Of a stretch of DNA of 64,000 bases, positions 42,150-51,336 are shown in pieces. Numbering within the stretch: position 1 is the stretch's first letter; every line of letters starts with the position of its first letter. The notes below the pieces were generated by a model. It was not told the origin of the DNA. It did not search any database and saw nothing but the letters and a program-made list of their open reading frames with translations. Where the stretch lies: assembly GCA_910584595.1 (NCBI GenBank), contig CAJUBQ010000004.1, positions 1-64,000 on the forward strand. Direction: 5' to 3'. The position numbers and the translations under genes were made by a program. The stretch is from an uncultured Eubacterium sp. (GTDB taxonomy: Bacteria > Bacillota > Clostridia > Lachnospirales > Lachnospiraceae).

Positions 42150-42599
42150 TTATTCGGATTCACTTTGGACAAGGACCGTATTCGGATTTCCATCTATGGC
42201 TTGTTCGATCACAGCGGATGCAAGTTTTAAAAAGTTGCTGCCGGAATGACTGGCGCCGCTGATAGTATCAATACCATCCGTATTTTGCGATTCAATCAGC
42301 TGTGCGACATATTTTCTTGTATAATCATTTGGATAAGTGGTGCAGACAGCTGCCATATTTTCCATATAGGCATTGTCCCATGCTTTAATATAACCGCTTG
42401 GATTTTTGGCATTAAATTCTGCGTATACAATGTTATCATCTTTTACCATAATGCATAAATATTCTTTCCAGCCATGCGAATAATCAGACATTTGCGCAGT
42501 ATAAAATCCATCTTTTAAAGAGGCGGATCCGCAGCCATTGAGCGGCAAGGCGCATAAAAGCAGAAAAAGAAACGGCAGTATACGAACTGTTTTTTTCAT
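42150..42599 (-). CDS. FMN-binding-domain lipoprotein
   Basis: 149 residues. The signal peptide ends in the lipobox LNGC with lipidated cysteine 23. The C-terminal part has DTISGASHSG (~112), which matches the Dxx[S/T]GA[T/S] site where ApbE attaches FMN covalently. Such small flavoproteins take part in extracellular electron transfer or redox sensing. The gene follows a chemoreceptor by 12 bases in the same direction, so they are co-transcribed; a link between redox state and taxis is possible (inference). No ApbE gene is seen nearby. Confidence 0.82.
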   Translation of the reverse strand: MKKTVRILPFLFLLLCALPLNGCGSASLKDGFYTAQMSDYSHGWKEYLCIMVKDDNIVYAEFNAKNPSGYIKAWDNAYMENMAAVCTTYPNDYTRKYVAQLIESQNTDGIDTISGASHSGSNFLKLASAVIEQAIDGNPNTVLVQSESE

Positions 42600-42611
42600 A
42601 AAGCAGACCTC

Positions 42612-44573
42612 CTATATGTCTTTTAATTTTACCTGTGATACGTATTGATGCAGGCTTTCGGACTGTTTTAAGGACCCGGCGGCCATTTGTGCTGTTTCTT
42701 CTGCCAGACGGTGATTTTCCTGTGCAATACTGCGGATAGAATCCAATTGTACGGTCACGCAGGATACGGCAGTTGCTTGTTCGTCGGCAGTGTCGGAAAG
42801 CTGTACGGATATTTCACGGTATTGTTTTGCAACTGCCTGGATTTCATGAAAGGCTTCTGCTGTCTCATTTGCTGCTTCTAACCCTTTTTGAATCATTTCG
42901 GCAGAGCTTTGAATAATCTCGTCCGTCTGACGCAGGGCGTCGGAAGTCTTTGCGGACAGCTGTCCGATTTCCGCGGCGACAACGGCAAACCCGTGGCCTG
43001 CTTCTCCTGCTCGGGCAGCTTCAATGGAAGCATTTAATGAAAGCAGATTTGTCTGGAAAGAGATATCTCCTATCATCCTGCTGATTTTGGAAATTTCCTG
43101 TACGGAATCATGAATTTCCTGCATGAAAGACAGCAAACTTTGCATGGATGCGGCTCCAAGGGTCGTTTTTTCAGTTGCATTTTCTGAACAGGATTCCATT
43201 TGAAGCACCTGTTCTTTATTTTTTTCAATGGCCATTGTGATAGAAGCAGAACTTTCTTCTAATTGCTGCAGCAGTTCGGACTGCTTTAAAGATGCGCTTT
43301 GAAGTTGTCCGGCATAATCAGATACGATCATTGAATTCTGATTCACTTCCTGCGACGACTGGTTCATACGCTGCATTGTCTGGTTCAACGAGTCACTGAT
43401 ATGATTCAGCGAATCGCGTATGGAAGTAAAATCACCGTGAAAGTTATCGGGAATGGCAACTGTATAATCCCCTTTCGCGAGTTCACCCAGGCAGGTGCGT
43501 ATATTTTGTATGTATGTATTTAGGCTTGCAATTGTTTTCGCCAGTGCGTCAGTTAAAATGGCTGTCTCATCGTTGCTTTCAGACAAGACGACATCATCTG
43601 TTAAATTACCGTCTGCCAGATCTTGCAGACGATTTGTGGCAGATGACAAAGAGACAGATATTTTTTGTGAGACAGTAGTAATCCACAACGCTCCAATAAC
43701 CAAAAATATGACGGATAACAAAATAGATAGTCCGATGGATTTTATTACAGTGTCCATAAACTCAATTCTTGGAGCATGGAGCATGAGCGCCCAGTTTGTG
43801 CCGGGGATTGGAGCATATCCGACATAACTTTTTTTCCCATTAAATGAAATGATATCGGAGCCGGTTTGATAGGCAAGCATTTTATCGTAAGTTTTTTTGG
43901 CGGCGGAGGAATCCGCTGAGTCATAAATGTTTTTTTGCTCTTTTATCATGGTAGTGTTGCGGTCGCCAATGATCTGGCCGTCTTCATTTACAATGCAGGC
44001 GCTTCCGGTGCTTCCTACGATTAACATGCTTAAGACATCGTTTAAAATATCATATTTATAGCTGCCAATCAAATATCCAATGGTCTCTTCTTCTATTGTA
44101 TATGGAATGCCTACGCTAAGCTGTACCAAGCCGTCTGCTTCGTAAGGATCGCCAATGACTATATTCCCAGTTTCTTTTAATAAGGAATAGTAGTTTTGGT
44201 CAGTGATGGAAGAGGGGGCATGGTCGTCTCCATATAATTTTTGACCGTCCGGGTCATAAGCAGCCAACCAGACAAATTCAATCTGAAGTTTGGCATTATT
44301 CAGACAGACCTGTTTGTCTTGATCCGAAGATGCGGGATCTGCTAAAGCTGTTTCCCTGGAGAGGTTATACATCCGCTCGCATAAAAGGTGCAGGTTGGAG
44401 CTGATGCTTTGGGAAGCAATTCTTGCGGTAGTCTGCATATTGTCCAGCAACGAGTTATTTGTAGAACGGATATTGCCGGCACACATAATCACCGAGACTA
44501 CGAAAACCTGAAAAATTGCTACAGCCATGACATAAAAAATGATTTTTTGTTTGATATTATGAAACTTTTTCAT
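42612..44573 (-). CDS. Methyl-accepting chemotaxis protein
   Basis: 653 residues. A membrane helix (~12-32), a double-Cache extracytoplasmic sensor (~35-280; YDPDGQKLYGDDHAP and LVQLSVGIPYTIEEETIGYL), a second helix (~285-308), HAMP, and a long signalling domain whose tip reads NLLSLNASIEAARAGEAGHGFAVVAAEIG (quoted in part: IEAARAGEAGHGFAVVA). It reports an external chemical to CheA/CheW. AAGGAG precedes the start. It drives the FMN-binding lipoprotein gene just downstream. Confidence 0.95.
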   Translation of the reverse strand: MKKFHNIKQKIIFYVMAVAIFQVFVVSVIMCAGNIRSTNNSLLDNMQTTARIASQSISSNLHLLCERMYNLSRETALADPASSDQDKQVCLNNAKLQIEFVWLAAYDPDGQKLYGDDHAPSSITDQNYYSLLKETGNIVIGDPYEADGLVQLSVGIPYTIEEETIGYLIGSYKYDILNDVLSMLIVGSTGSACIVNEDGQIIGDRNTTMIKEQKNIYDSADSSAAKKTYDKMLAYQTGSDIISFNGKKSYVGYAPIPGTNWALMLHAPRIEFMDTVIKSIGLSILLSVIFLVIGALWITTVSQKISVSLSSATNRLQDLADGNLTDDVVLSESNDETAILTDALAKTIASLNTYIQNIRTCLGELAKGDYTVAIPDNFHGDFTSIRDSLNHISDSLNQTMQRMNQSSQEVNQNSMIVSDYAGQLQSASLKQSELLQQLEESSASITMAIEKNKEQVLQMESCSENATEKTTLGAASMQSLLSFMQEIHDSVQEISKISRMIGDISFQTNLLSLNASIEAARAGEAGHGFAVVAAEIGQLSAKTSDALRQTDEIIQSSAEMIQKGLEAANETAEAFHEIQAVAKQYREISVQLSDTADEQATAVSCVTVQLDSIRSIAQENHRLAEETAQMAAGSLKQSESLHQYVSQVKLKDI

Positions 44574-44597
44574 ATCAATGCACTCCTTTTTCTTACA

Positions 44598-44628
44598 CTA
44601 TCCGCTTTATTTTAACATATTTTTGTAA
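44598..44628 (-). promoter_or_regulatory. Possible sigma-D promoter of the chemoreceptor gene
   Basis: On the minus strand GCGGATAG (44605-44598) resembles the sigma-D -10 element GCCGATAA; AAAA or CAAA lies 15-16 bases upstream. It is weaker than the divergent one at 44730. Confidence 0.4.
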
Positions 44629-44729
44629 AATGTTAATATGTTTTTTTGTTTTTAACAAAATTCAGACGTTTTTCGGTGTAACAGTTCTGAACGGTGACCT
44701 TTCGGTTTATCTATTCATGACATTTTGTG

Positions 44730-44755
44730 TTAAGTTCTCACACTTTTGCCGATAT
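44730..44755 (+). promoter_or_regulatory. Sigma-D/sigma-28 promoter of the 44.8-47.4 kb cluster
   Basis: TTAA at 44730-44733, 14 bases, then GCCGATAT at 44748-44755, close to TAAA-N15-GCCGATAA. This puts the following three genes of unknown function under flagellar/motility control. Confidence 0.6.
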
Positions 44756-44813
44756 AATATATGAAATACAAATGCAGTGAAGGATCCCACTGCCAAACAG
44801 GAGGTTATTTTTT

Positions 44814-45476
44814 ATGAGAATTACAACCCATATGCTGAATGAAACGGCGAAAAAGACAGGAATTCCGATTCATCAGACGAATTTTTTAAGCTACGTGAAT
44901 GATGAGTCGGCTGGCGGCAATACATTGCTGGATGCTTTAAATAAGAAAGACAAAGTATCTCCAGAGACCATTTCCAACTATAAAAAGATGGAAAAAACGG
45001 CGCAGAGTTTAAAAGACCAGGCCGGGAAGCTTGCGCAGACAGGCGAAAAGTCATTTTTTGAAAAAATCAAAGAAAGCGGAAATACGAAAGAGGCTTATGA
45101 AGCGGTAGAAAGCTATGTGGAACGTTATAATGCAACACTTTCCAATCTGAACAAATCTTCGGGAATGCTGGATCAGTATTACAGCCAGATGCTGCAGGAA
45201 GCAGCGGATAAAAACAGTGAACAACTGGAAAAGATCGGTATTACAATCAATAAAAACGGGTCATTGTCTGTCAATAAAGAAAAACTGCATGCAGCTTCTA
45301 TAGAAGATCTGCAAAGCGCTTTTGGCGGAGAGGGTGAGCTGGCATCTAAGACCGCTTTTCTTGCGGATCGGATTGCAAACAATGCACAGGCAGGGATAGA
45401 GAGTACGACGAGCCAGTATGACGGAATGGGGAATATTTATTCCCAGCTTGCCAGCCAGTTTGATTTTTGGGGGTAA
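44814..45476 (+). CDS. Unrecognised protein, sigma-D cluster gene 1
   Basis: 220 residues, almost entirely helical, rich in Lys, Glu, Asn and Gln. It has no signal peptide. It begins MRITTHMLNETAKKTGI, has coiled-coil-like stretches (KKMEKTAQSLKDQAGKLAQT, VESYVERYNATLSNLNKSSG), and ends with QYDGMGNIYSQLASQFDFWG. A helical body with polar ends resembles flagellar cap, hook-associated or secreted axial proteins, but I cannot assign a family. AGGAGG precedes the start and a sigma-D-like promoter lies upstream. Confidence 0.75.
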   Translation: MRITTHMLNETAKKTGIPIHQTNFLSYVNDESAGGNTLLDALNKKDKVSPETISNYKKMEKTAQSLKDQAGKLAQTGEKSFFEKIKESGNTKEAYEAVESYVERYNATLSNLNKSSGMLDQYYSQMLQEAADKNSEQLEKIGITINKNGSLSVNKEKLHAASIEDLQSAFGGEGELASKTAFLADRIANNAQAGIESTTSQYDGMGNIYSQLASQFDFWG

Positions 45477-45570
45477 GTTTCAATGGATCGAAGCTGCATT
45501 TTTGTATTTTGGCGGATGCTTTATAAACAGGATAAATGGAATTCAATAACATTTCAAGGAGGAAAAGATT

Positions 45571-46365
45571 ATGACCGCAATTACACAGGCAGAAGTAAGT
45601 GCAGCGTCCGGTTATCCTGCAGCTGCAGGTTATGACAGGAATGTGCAGGACACAAAAACGTCAAAAGAAAATCAGACCGAAGCGGCCAAAAAGTCCAAAG
45701 TTACAAATGGCAGAACAATTGGTGAGCCGAAGCTGAGTGAAAAGGCGCAAAAGTATTATGACCAGCTGCGAAAAAAGTATGGAAATATGGATTTTATTCT
45801 TGTCAGCAGTGATATGAAGCAGCAGGCAAAAGCGAATGCAGGCAGATTTGCAAATCCAAACCGCATGGTCGTTCTGATCGATGAAGAAAAAATTGAAAAA
45901 ATGGCTGAGGATGAGGATTTTCGCAAACAATACGAAGGAATTATCAGCAGCGCGGCGCATAAGATGCCGCAGATTGCAAAAAGTCTGGGCGCCAGTGCAG
46001 ACAGCGTAAAAGGGTATGGAATGCAGGTAGATAAAGGCGGGACAGCAACCTTTTTTGCAGTGATTGATAAATCGCTGGCGGCTCAGAAAGACCGGATTGA
46101 AAAAAATGCGGCAAAGAAAGCAGAGGCAAAAAAGCAGGACAAGAAAGCAGCAGAGAAAAAGCGTGCTGAAGATAAACGTGCGCAAAAAGCTGAAGATCAG
46201 AAAAAGGCAGAAATGAAGGAAGATGACAATACGATTCGGGTAGAAGCATCTTCCATAGAAGAATTGATCCGAAAGATCAACGATACGGTTTTTGCATTAA
46301 GAAGTGACAGCGTACGTACGGATGAGGAGCGCAAAATCGGCAGTAAATTTGATTTTTCGATTTAG
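45571..46365 (+). CDS. Unrecognised protein, sigma-D cluster gene 2
   Basis: 264 residues behind AAGGAGG. A flexible start is followed by a compact domain (~50-165: KAQKYYDQLRKKYGNMDFIL, RFANPNRMVVLIDEEKIEKM, AHKMPQIAKSLGASADSVKG) and a long highly charged helix of KKAEAKKQDKKAAEKKRAED type (~175-225), ending in DSVRTDEERKIGSKFDFSI. No signal peptide or membrane segment. Function unknown. It follows gene 1 by 94 bases and precedes gene 3 by 15, so they form one unit. Confidence 0.8.
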   Translation: MTAITQAEVSAASGYPAAAGYDRNVQDTKTSKENQTEAAKKSKVTNGRTIGEPKLSEKAQKYYDQLRKKYGNMDFILVSSDMKQQAKANAGRFANPNRMVVLIDEEKIEKMAEDEDFRKQYEGIISSAAHKMPQIAKSLGASADSVKGYGMQVDKGGTATFFAVIDKSLAAQKDRIEKNAAKKAEAKKQDKKAAEKKRAEDKRAQKAEDQKKAEMKEDDNTIRVEASSIEELIRKINDTVFALRSDSVRTDEERKIGSKFDFSI

Positions 46366-46380
46366 AAGGGATGTGATCAG

Positions 46381-47415
46381 ATGGGAAATAACATCAGTTT
46401 TTATACGGGAATTGGTCTGTCGAATCAAAATATGCAGACTGATATGTTTGGAAGAAAACAGCGCAATGCCGCTGCAGGCCCTGCATCCATTCTGACCGGA
46501 AAGTTTGATCCGATTGAACAGAAGCGTGAGTTGGCCAGAAAACGGGCGTTAAAAATTGTAAGCGATGCTTTTTCGGGAGAAAAAAAGATTGATGATGATA
46601 TCAAGGCGCGTATGGATTTGATTCAACGGTATGAAAGTATGGTGGGAGAAGCTAACCGGGGCCTTGGCGAGATTGATGAAAGAATGGAAACGCTTCGTGA
46701 AGAATATGAGGTGGATCCGGACAGCCAGGAGCAAAAGGACTTGGAAATTCTTGCGGAATATCGAAGAATTTCCAAGCGGAATCCGGAAAAGCTGGAGATC
46801 TTAATACCGCAGGAAAAACTGGAGCGTGCGAGGACACTGTATGCGGAGGGATACGCTGAAGGCTATACAGAATACCAAAAGCGCGCACTGGAACTGGATA
46901 AAGGGAAAGATCCATATCTGGACCAGCTGGAAGAAGCGAAGAAAGGGCTGATCGAAGAAAACGCCGCGATTCGTGGAATTGAGAAGGAACGTCTGAAATA
47001 TCATCCGATTTTAGATGCCGTTCAGCAGGCGGACAAAGTGATGGAAAACGCAGGCAATGAGATCAAAGGAATGCTCTTAGATGAAGCAGTCGATCATATC
47101 GACGAGAAATCTGAAGAAGAGTTTGAAAAGGCAGAAGAGAAGAAGGAAGAAAAGAAGGAAGAAGAGGAAAGAATCGAACAGATCAAGGAACGCAGAGAAG
47201 AGCTGGAAGCGCTTGCGAACCCGGATCAGGCACAAAAAGAACACAAACGAGCAGAAGAAGATACCGATCCGATGTATGGAGATGTATTAACAGAAGCAAT
47301 TCTTAAAATGGATGGCATCAAAAATGATGTCAAGCAGGAAGTTTCGGATATGATGACAAAAATGAAAATTGCTGCTGAGGATTTAAAAGGGCTCAAAGTA
47401 GATGAAATGATTTAA
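46381..47415 (+). CDS. Unrecognised coiled-coil protein, sigma-D cluster gene 3
   Basis: 344 residues, mostly charged coiled coil. After an N-terminal ISFYTGIGLSNQNMQTDMFG segment it has a helical region (PIEQKRELARKRALKIVSDA), an AYAEGYAEGYTEYQ-like stretch and an EKKEEKKEEEERIEQIKERR helix (~245-275). It ends ILKMDGIKNDVKQEVSDMMT. It has no signal peptide. Like gene 2 it is probably a cytoplasmic or export-linked scaffold; function unknown. A 12-bp stem hairpin follows the stop. Confidence 0.8.
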   Translation: MGNNISFYTGIGLSNQNMQTDMFGRKQRNAAAGPASILTGKFDPIEQKRELARKRALKIVSDAFSGEKKIDDDIKARMDLIQRYESMVGEANRGLGEIDERMETLREEYEVDPDSQEQKDLEILAEYRRISKRNPEKLEILIPQEKLERARTLYAEGYAEGYTEYQKRALELDKGKDPYLDQLEEAKKGLIEENAAIRGIEKERLKYHPILDAVQQADKVMENAGNEIKGMLLDEAVDHIDEKSEEEFEKAEEKKEEKKEEEERIEQIKERREELEALANPDQAQKEHKRAEEDTDPMYGDVLTEAILKMDGIKNDVKQEVSDMMTKMKIAAEDLKGLKVDEMI

Positions 47416-47420
47416 TTAAG

Positions 47421-47452
47421 AAGGAGGATGGCCAGTGCCATTCTCCTTGTAG
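47421..47452 (+). terminator. Hairpin after the sigma-D cluster
   Basis: AAGGAGGATGGC pairs with GCCATTCTCCTT over 12 bp around CAGT. The tail is only moderately T-rich. The rest to 47804 is AT-rich, with three GGAAATTT/AGAAATTTTATA repeats at 47466-47517, and no gene. Confidence 0.6.
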
Positions 47453-47804
47453 TATTTTACAGCATATGGAAATTTAATATTTATATGGAAATTTTATAAT
47501 AATAGAAATTTTATAGATTAAGAAAATATTTCATAATGACAATACAGATTTACAATGTTATACTGTATTTGTATAAAGAAGGATCATCCTGGTCACAATG
47601 TTATATGACTACATGCATGGGCGTTGAATTGACTGTAAATTCGTATAAAAAACAGATAACGGGAATAAAAAAATAAAGAAAATAGAAAAATATGGAAAAT
47701 ATCCCTAAAAAAACAACAATATAAAGCAAAAAAATCGTATTCATTGCGAAGCAAATATGATACAATGATTTGGATAATAAGGACCAGGGGGCTGGGGAAA
47801 TTGA

Positions 47805-48821
47805 ATGAGTGATAAAAATGAAGGGCTGAATGACCGGCTTGCACGTAAAAAACGAGTACAGCGGATGAAGACGGGATTAGTCTGGTTTTTCATAACGTGG
47901 CTGTTGGCTCAGACATTGATTTCGATTACACTGATTGCAAAAGTGCACTCGCTTCAGGAGCAGATTGATATCATTACTGAGAATACGATTCGCAGCCAGC
48001 AGGTAGAGCAAAAAGAGAATCAGACGTTAAGTTCCAAAGATGCATTGGAATCCGCAACAGGAAAAGAGAGCAAAAATGGCGAATCTGCGGATCAAATCCG
48101 ACTGTCGGCTAAAAATGCAGGACAGGTGATGGCTGGTGCAGATCAAATAAAAAAAGCAGAAAAACAGACAGAAACGAAGGATGATGTCCAAAAGGTGTAT
48201 TTGACATTTGACGATGGACCGAGTAAAAATACGGAAAAGATATTAGATATTTTGGATCAGTATCATGTAAAAGCAACTTTCTTTCTGACAGGCAGAGAAG
48301 ATAAACAGTCTATGAAGCTGTATCGGGAGATTGCAAAGCGCGGGCATACAATCGGAATGCATTCTTACACTCATAAGTATGATGAGATTTATCATTCTGT
48401 AGAAGATTTTGAGCAGGATTTAGATCAGATTCAGAGCCAGATCGAAGATGCGGTAGGGACGAAGTGTTCTTTATACCGATTTCCGGGAGGCAGCAGCAAT
48501 CAGGTCAGCAAACTGGATATGAAAGAATTTATCCGCGTTTTAAAAGAAAGAGAAATCACATATTTTGACTGGAATGTAGAATGCGGAGATGCAACTTCCC
48601 ATCAATATACGGTTCAGGAATTAGTTGACAATGTTATGAAAGACGTTGTAAAGTATCATACGTCAGTAGTGCTGATGCATGATGCAGAAAATAAGCCGAA
48701 TACGGTAAAAGCTTTGCCGCGTATTATTAAGCAGCTTTTGAAAATGGATGCAGAGATATTGCCTATTGATGAAAATACGACGGTTGTGCAGCATGTTTCG
48801 TCAGAAAGTGTGGAAGACTGA
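47805..48821 (+). CDS. Membrane-anchored polysaccharide deacetylase
   Basis: 338 residues. A basic start and one membrane helix (~22-45), a polar linker (~60-125) and a NodB deacetylase domain (~130-325). YLTFDDGPSKNTEKILDIL holds the first aspartate pair, GMHSYTHKYDEIY the H-x3-H metal site, RFPGGSSNQVS and VLMHDA the remaining motifs. It acts outside the cell, probably removing N-acetyl groups from peptidoglycan (PgdA-like). GGGG precedes the start. The bactofilin gene follows by 27 bases, which suggests a cell-wall or shape unit. Confidence 0.9.
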   Translation: MSDKNEGLNDRLARKKRVQRMKTGLVWFFITWLLAQTLISITLIAKVHSLQEQIDIITENTIRSQQVEQKENQTLSSKDALESATGKESKNGESADQIRLSAKNAGQVMAGADQIKKAEKQTETKDDVQKVYLTFDDGPSKNTEKILDILDQYHVKATFFLTGREDKQSMKLYREIAKRGHTIGMHSYTHKYDEIYHSVEDFEQDLDQIQSQIEDAVGTKCSLYRFPGGSSNQVSKLDMKEFIRVLKEREITYFDWNVECGDATSHQYTVQELVDNVMKDVVKYHTSVVLMHDAENKPNTVKALPRIIKQLLKMDAEILPIDENTTVVQHVSSESVED

Positions 48822-48848
48822 CTACATACGGATAAATGGAGGTAAGAA

Positions 48849-50054
48849 ATGAGTTTTTTTAAGGATTTCAAGGATGATCTGTCTTTGGCAGTCAATGAGC
48901 TGCTGCCGGGAGAAGATTTTGAGATGGAAGAAGAACTGGAAGATTCTCCGGAAATGATGGTAAATACTTTGGAGGGAGATCTGGACATTGAGTCTGAGCT
49001 GTCAAAGCTGGACGGTTTGTTAGAACATGTGGATAAGGATAAAAATAAAAATGAATCTGTGAAACATGTGCAAATAGAACCGGAAGAACCGGTGCTTGAA
49101 AAGCCTGTGGCAGAAAAACCGCAGCCAGCTCCGAAGCAGCAGCCAGCCGCGCCAAAACCGCAGCCGGCGCCGAAACAGCAAGCGGTGTCTAAGGAGCAGC
49201 CAAAGGCAGAGCAGAAAAAGGAACCAAAACCGGAGCCTGTAAAGGCTGCGCAAAAAGAAAAGTCTATTCAGGCAGCGCTTAGAAGCTTTGACACAATTTT
49301 AGAGCCTGAGAAACCGGATGAGGAAGAGGATGATCTGCCTTTTGATTTTGACGCGCTCTTAAAAGAAGCAGAAGAAAAGCCGCAGCATATACAGCCAAAG
49401 CCACAGGTACAGCCGCGTCCGGCGCAGCCTAAAAATCAGCCTGCGGCAGAACCGAAACCACAAAGCAATCATCATAATTTTGATTATAAGAAACCAAGCA
49501 CAACAATTAAGGAGGAAATACCAATGAACGAAGAATTGACAAAGGAGATGGCAGTATCTATGGAAGATGATCTGTCTACAGATTCACTGGAGGTTACTGA
49601 CGAAGTATCTATTATTACAACCGGAACTACAATTAAAGGAAATTTATCTACAACAGGCTCTTTCAGTATCAGCGGCCGTGTAGAAGGAAACGTACAGTGT
49701 AACGGCAAGCTGGAAGTGACCGGCACAATCAAAGGAAACAGCTCTTCTTCGGAAGTTTTTTCTGATGCAGCTAAAATCGAAGGAGAAATTATGAGCACAG
49801 GTACGGTAAAAATCGGTCTTGGCTCTGTTGTAGTAGGAAATATTGCAGCTACATCCGCAGTAATTGCAGGCGCGGTAAAAGGTGATATTGATGTACAAGG
49901 CCCGGTTGTTGTGGATACATCTGCAGTGATTGTTGGCAATATTAAGTCCAGATCTGTACAGATTAACAATGGCGCTGTGATTGAAGGCTTCTGTTCCCAG
50001 TGCTATGCAGATATCGATGTGGATAGCCTGTTTGGAGAAAAGAAAGGCAAATAA
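48849..50054 (+). CDS. Bactofilin with long N-terminal extension
   Basis: 401 residues. The last ~150 (VSIITTGTTIKGNLSTTGSF to the end) form the right-handed beta-helix of bactofilin, a polymer-forming cytoskeletal protein that recruits wall enzymes. The first 225 residues are acidic, then Pro/Gln/Lys-rich (KPQPAPKQQPAAPKPQPAPK), an unusual extension for this normally short protein. A perfect AAGGAGG lies inside the gene just before an in-frame ATG at 49524 where the beta-helix part begins, so a 176-residue short form is very likely also made. Co-location with the deacetylase suggests a shared job in wall shaping. Confidence 0.88.
   Translation: MSFFKDFKDDLSLAVNELLPGEDFEMEEELEDSPEMMVNTLEGDLDIESELSKLDGLLEHVDKDKNKNESVKHVQIEPEEPVLEKPVAEKPQPAPKQQPAAPKPQPAPKQQAVSKEQPKAEQKKEPKPEPVKAAQKEKSIQAALRSFDTILEPEKPDEEEDDLPFDFDALLKEAEEKPQHIQPKPQVQPRPAQPKNQPAAEPKPQSNHHNFDYKKPSTTIKEEIPMNEELTKEMAVSMEDDLSTDSLEVTDEVSIITTGTTIKGNLSTTGSFSISGRVEGNVQCNGKLEVTGTIKGNSSSSEVFSDAAKIEGEIMSTGTVKIGLGSVVVGNIAATSAVIAGAVKGDIDVQGPVVVDTSAVIVGNIKSRSVQINNGAVIEGFCSQCYADIDVDSLFGEKKGK
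49508..49526 (+). promoter_or_regulatory. Internal ribosome site and start inside the bactofilin gene
   Basis: TTAAGGAGGAAATACCAATG contains a full Shine-Dalgarno sequence with six-to-seven-base spacing to ATG 49524, in frame with the long protein. The short product would be the plain bactofilin domain, residues 226-401. Confidence 0.75.
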
Positions 50055-50057
50055 AAA

Positions 50058-50756
50058 ATGATGAGAAGAGTTCTGTTGAAATTAAGCGGAGAAGCTTTAG
50101 CCGGAGAAAAAAAAGCCGGATTTGATGAAGAAACCGTATGCGAAGTCGCAAAACAGGTGAAGAAACTGGTAGACGACGGCGTACAGGTTGGGATTGTAAT
50201 TGGCGGCGGCAATTTTTGGCGTGGCCGGACGAGTGCATTTATCGATCGTACAAAAGCAGATCAGATTGGGATGCTGGCAACGGTGATGAACTGCATTTAT
50301 GTGTCTGAGATTTTCCGCTCTGAAGGCATGAAGACCAATGTTTTGACCCCGTTCGAATGCGGCTCTTTTACGAAGCTGTTTTCGAAAGATCGTGCGAATA
50401 AATATTTTGCCCATAATATTGTTGTATTTTTTGCCGGAGGAACAGGACATCCGTATTTTTCCACAGATACGGCTGCAGTTCTGCGTGCAGTGGAAATCGA
50501 AGCAGATGGGATGTTGTTAGCAAAGGCTGTTGACGGCGTATATGATTCTGACCCGAAGCTGAATCCACAGGCAGTTCGTTATGATACGCTCTCAATTGAA
50601 GAAGTGATAGAAAAGAAATTGGCTGTAGTAGATTTAACTGCTTCCATTTTGTGTATGGAACATAAAATGCCGATGTACGTATTCAGTCTGAACGAACCGG
50701 ACAGTATTGTAAAAGCGTTAAGCGGCAATTTCAATGGAACGGTAATTACTGTATAG
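50058..50756 (+). CDS. pyrH: Uridylate kinase
   Basis: 232 residues of the amino-acid-kinase fold. RVLLKLSGEALAGEKKAGFD, VGIVIGGGNFWRG, AFIDRTKADQIGMLATVMN and GTGHPYFSTDTAA are diagnostic. It phosphorylates UMP to UDP. It opens the pyrH-frr-uppS-cdsA-dxr-rseP-ispG-polC block. ATG 50058 lies three bases after the bactofilin stop; ATG 50061 is equally possible. Confidence 0.97.
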   Translation: MMRRVLLKLSGEALAGEKKAGFDEETVCEVAKQVKKLVDDGVQVGIVIGGGNFWRGRTSAFIDRTKADQIGMLATVMNCIYVSEIFRSEGMKTNVLTPFECGSFTKLFSKDRANKYFAHNIVVFFAGGTGHPYFSTDTAAVLRAVEIEADGMLLAKAVDGVYDSDPKLNPQAVRYDTLSIEEVIEKKLAVVDLTASILCMEHKMPMYVFSLNEPDSIVKALSGNFNGTVITV

Positions 50757-50772
50757 CGGGCAGGAGGTTTTT

Positions 50773-51327
50773 ATGGACGACAGGTTAGTTCAGTATGATG
50801 ATAAAATGCAGAAAACAATGCGGAATTTGCAGGAAGAGTTCGGCAGCATTCGTGCCGGAAGAGCAAATCCGCATGTGTTGGATAAGCTGCGCGTAGATTA
50901 TTATGGCACACCGACACCGATCCAGCAGGTTGCGAACGTCAATGTGCCGGAACCAAGAATGATTCAGATTCAGCCGTGGGAGCCTTCCATGGTAAAAATC
51001 ATCGAAAAAACAATTCTTACCTCTGATCTTGGCATCAATCCGACGAATGACGGCAAATCCATTCGCCTTGTCTTCCCGGAGCTGACAGAGGAAAGACGTA
51101 AAGATCTGGCAAAAGACGTAAAGAAAAAAGGCGAAGCGGCGAAAGTGGCAGTCCGTAATATCCGACGTGATGCAAATGATACGTTTAAAAAGCTGGGAAA
51201 GAAAGAAGACGTTTCCGAAGACGAGATCAAGGAGCTGGAGGGAAAGATCCAGAAAATGACAGACAAATTTATTGCTGATATTGATAAGGCGGTTGAGGAA
51301 AAGACGAAGGAAATTATGACTGTTTAG
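50773..51327 (+). CDS. frr: Ribosome recycling factor
   Basis: 184 residues, the usual length. MRNLQEEFGSIRAGRANPHV, LDKLRVDYYGTPTPIQQVAN and KIIEKTILTSDLGINPTNDG match all recycling factors, which split the terminated ribosome with EF-G. AGGAGG precedes ATG 50773, 16 bases after pyrH. A hairpin follows that could attenuate transcription into uppS. Confidence 0.98.
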   Translation: MDDRLVQYDDKMQKTMRNLQEEFGSIRAGRANPHVLDKLRVDYYGTPTPIQQVANVNVPEPRMIQIQPWEPSMVKIIEKTILTSDLGINPTNDGKSIRLVFPELTEERRKDLAKDVKKKGEAAKVAVRNIRRDANDTFKKLGKKEDVSEDEIKELEGKIQKMTDKFIADIDKAVEEKTKEIMTV

Positions 51328-51336
51328 CGATAATCG

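Noticed and set aside
47593..47844. Minus-strand 83-codon frame
   Set aside because: Phe/Ser/Tyr-rich translation of an A-rich intergenic strand, with no ribosome site.
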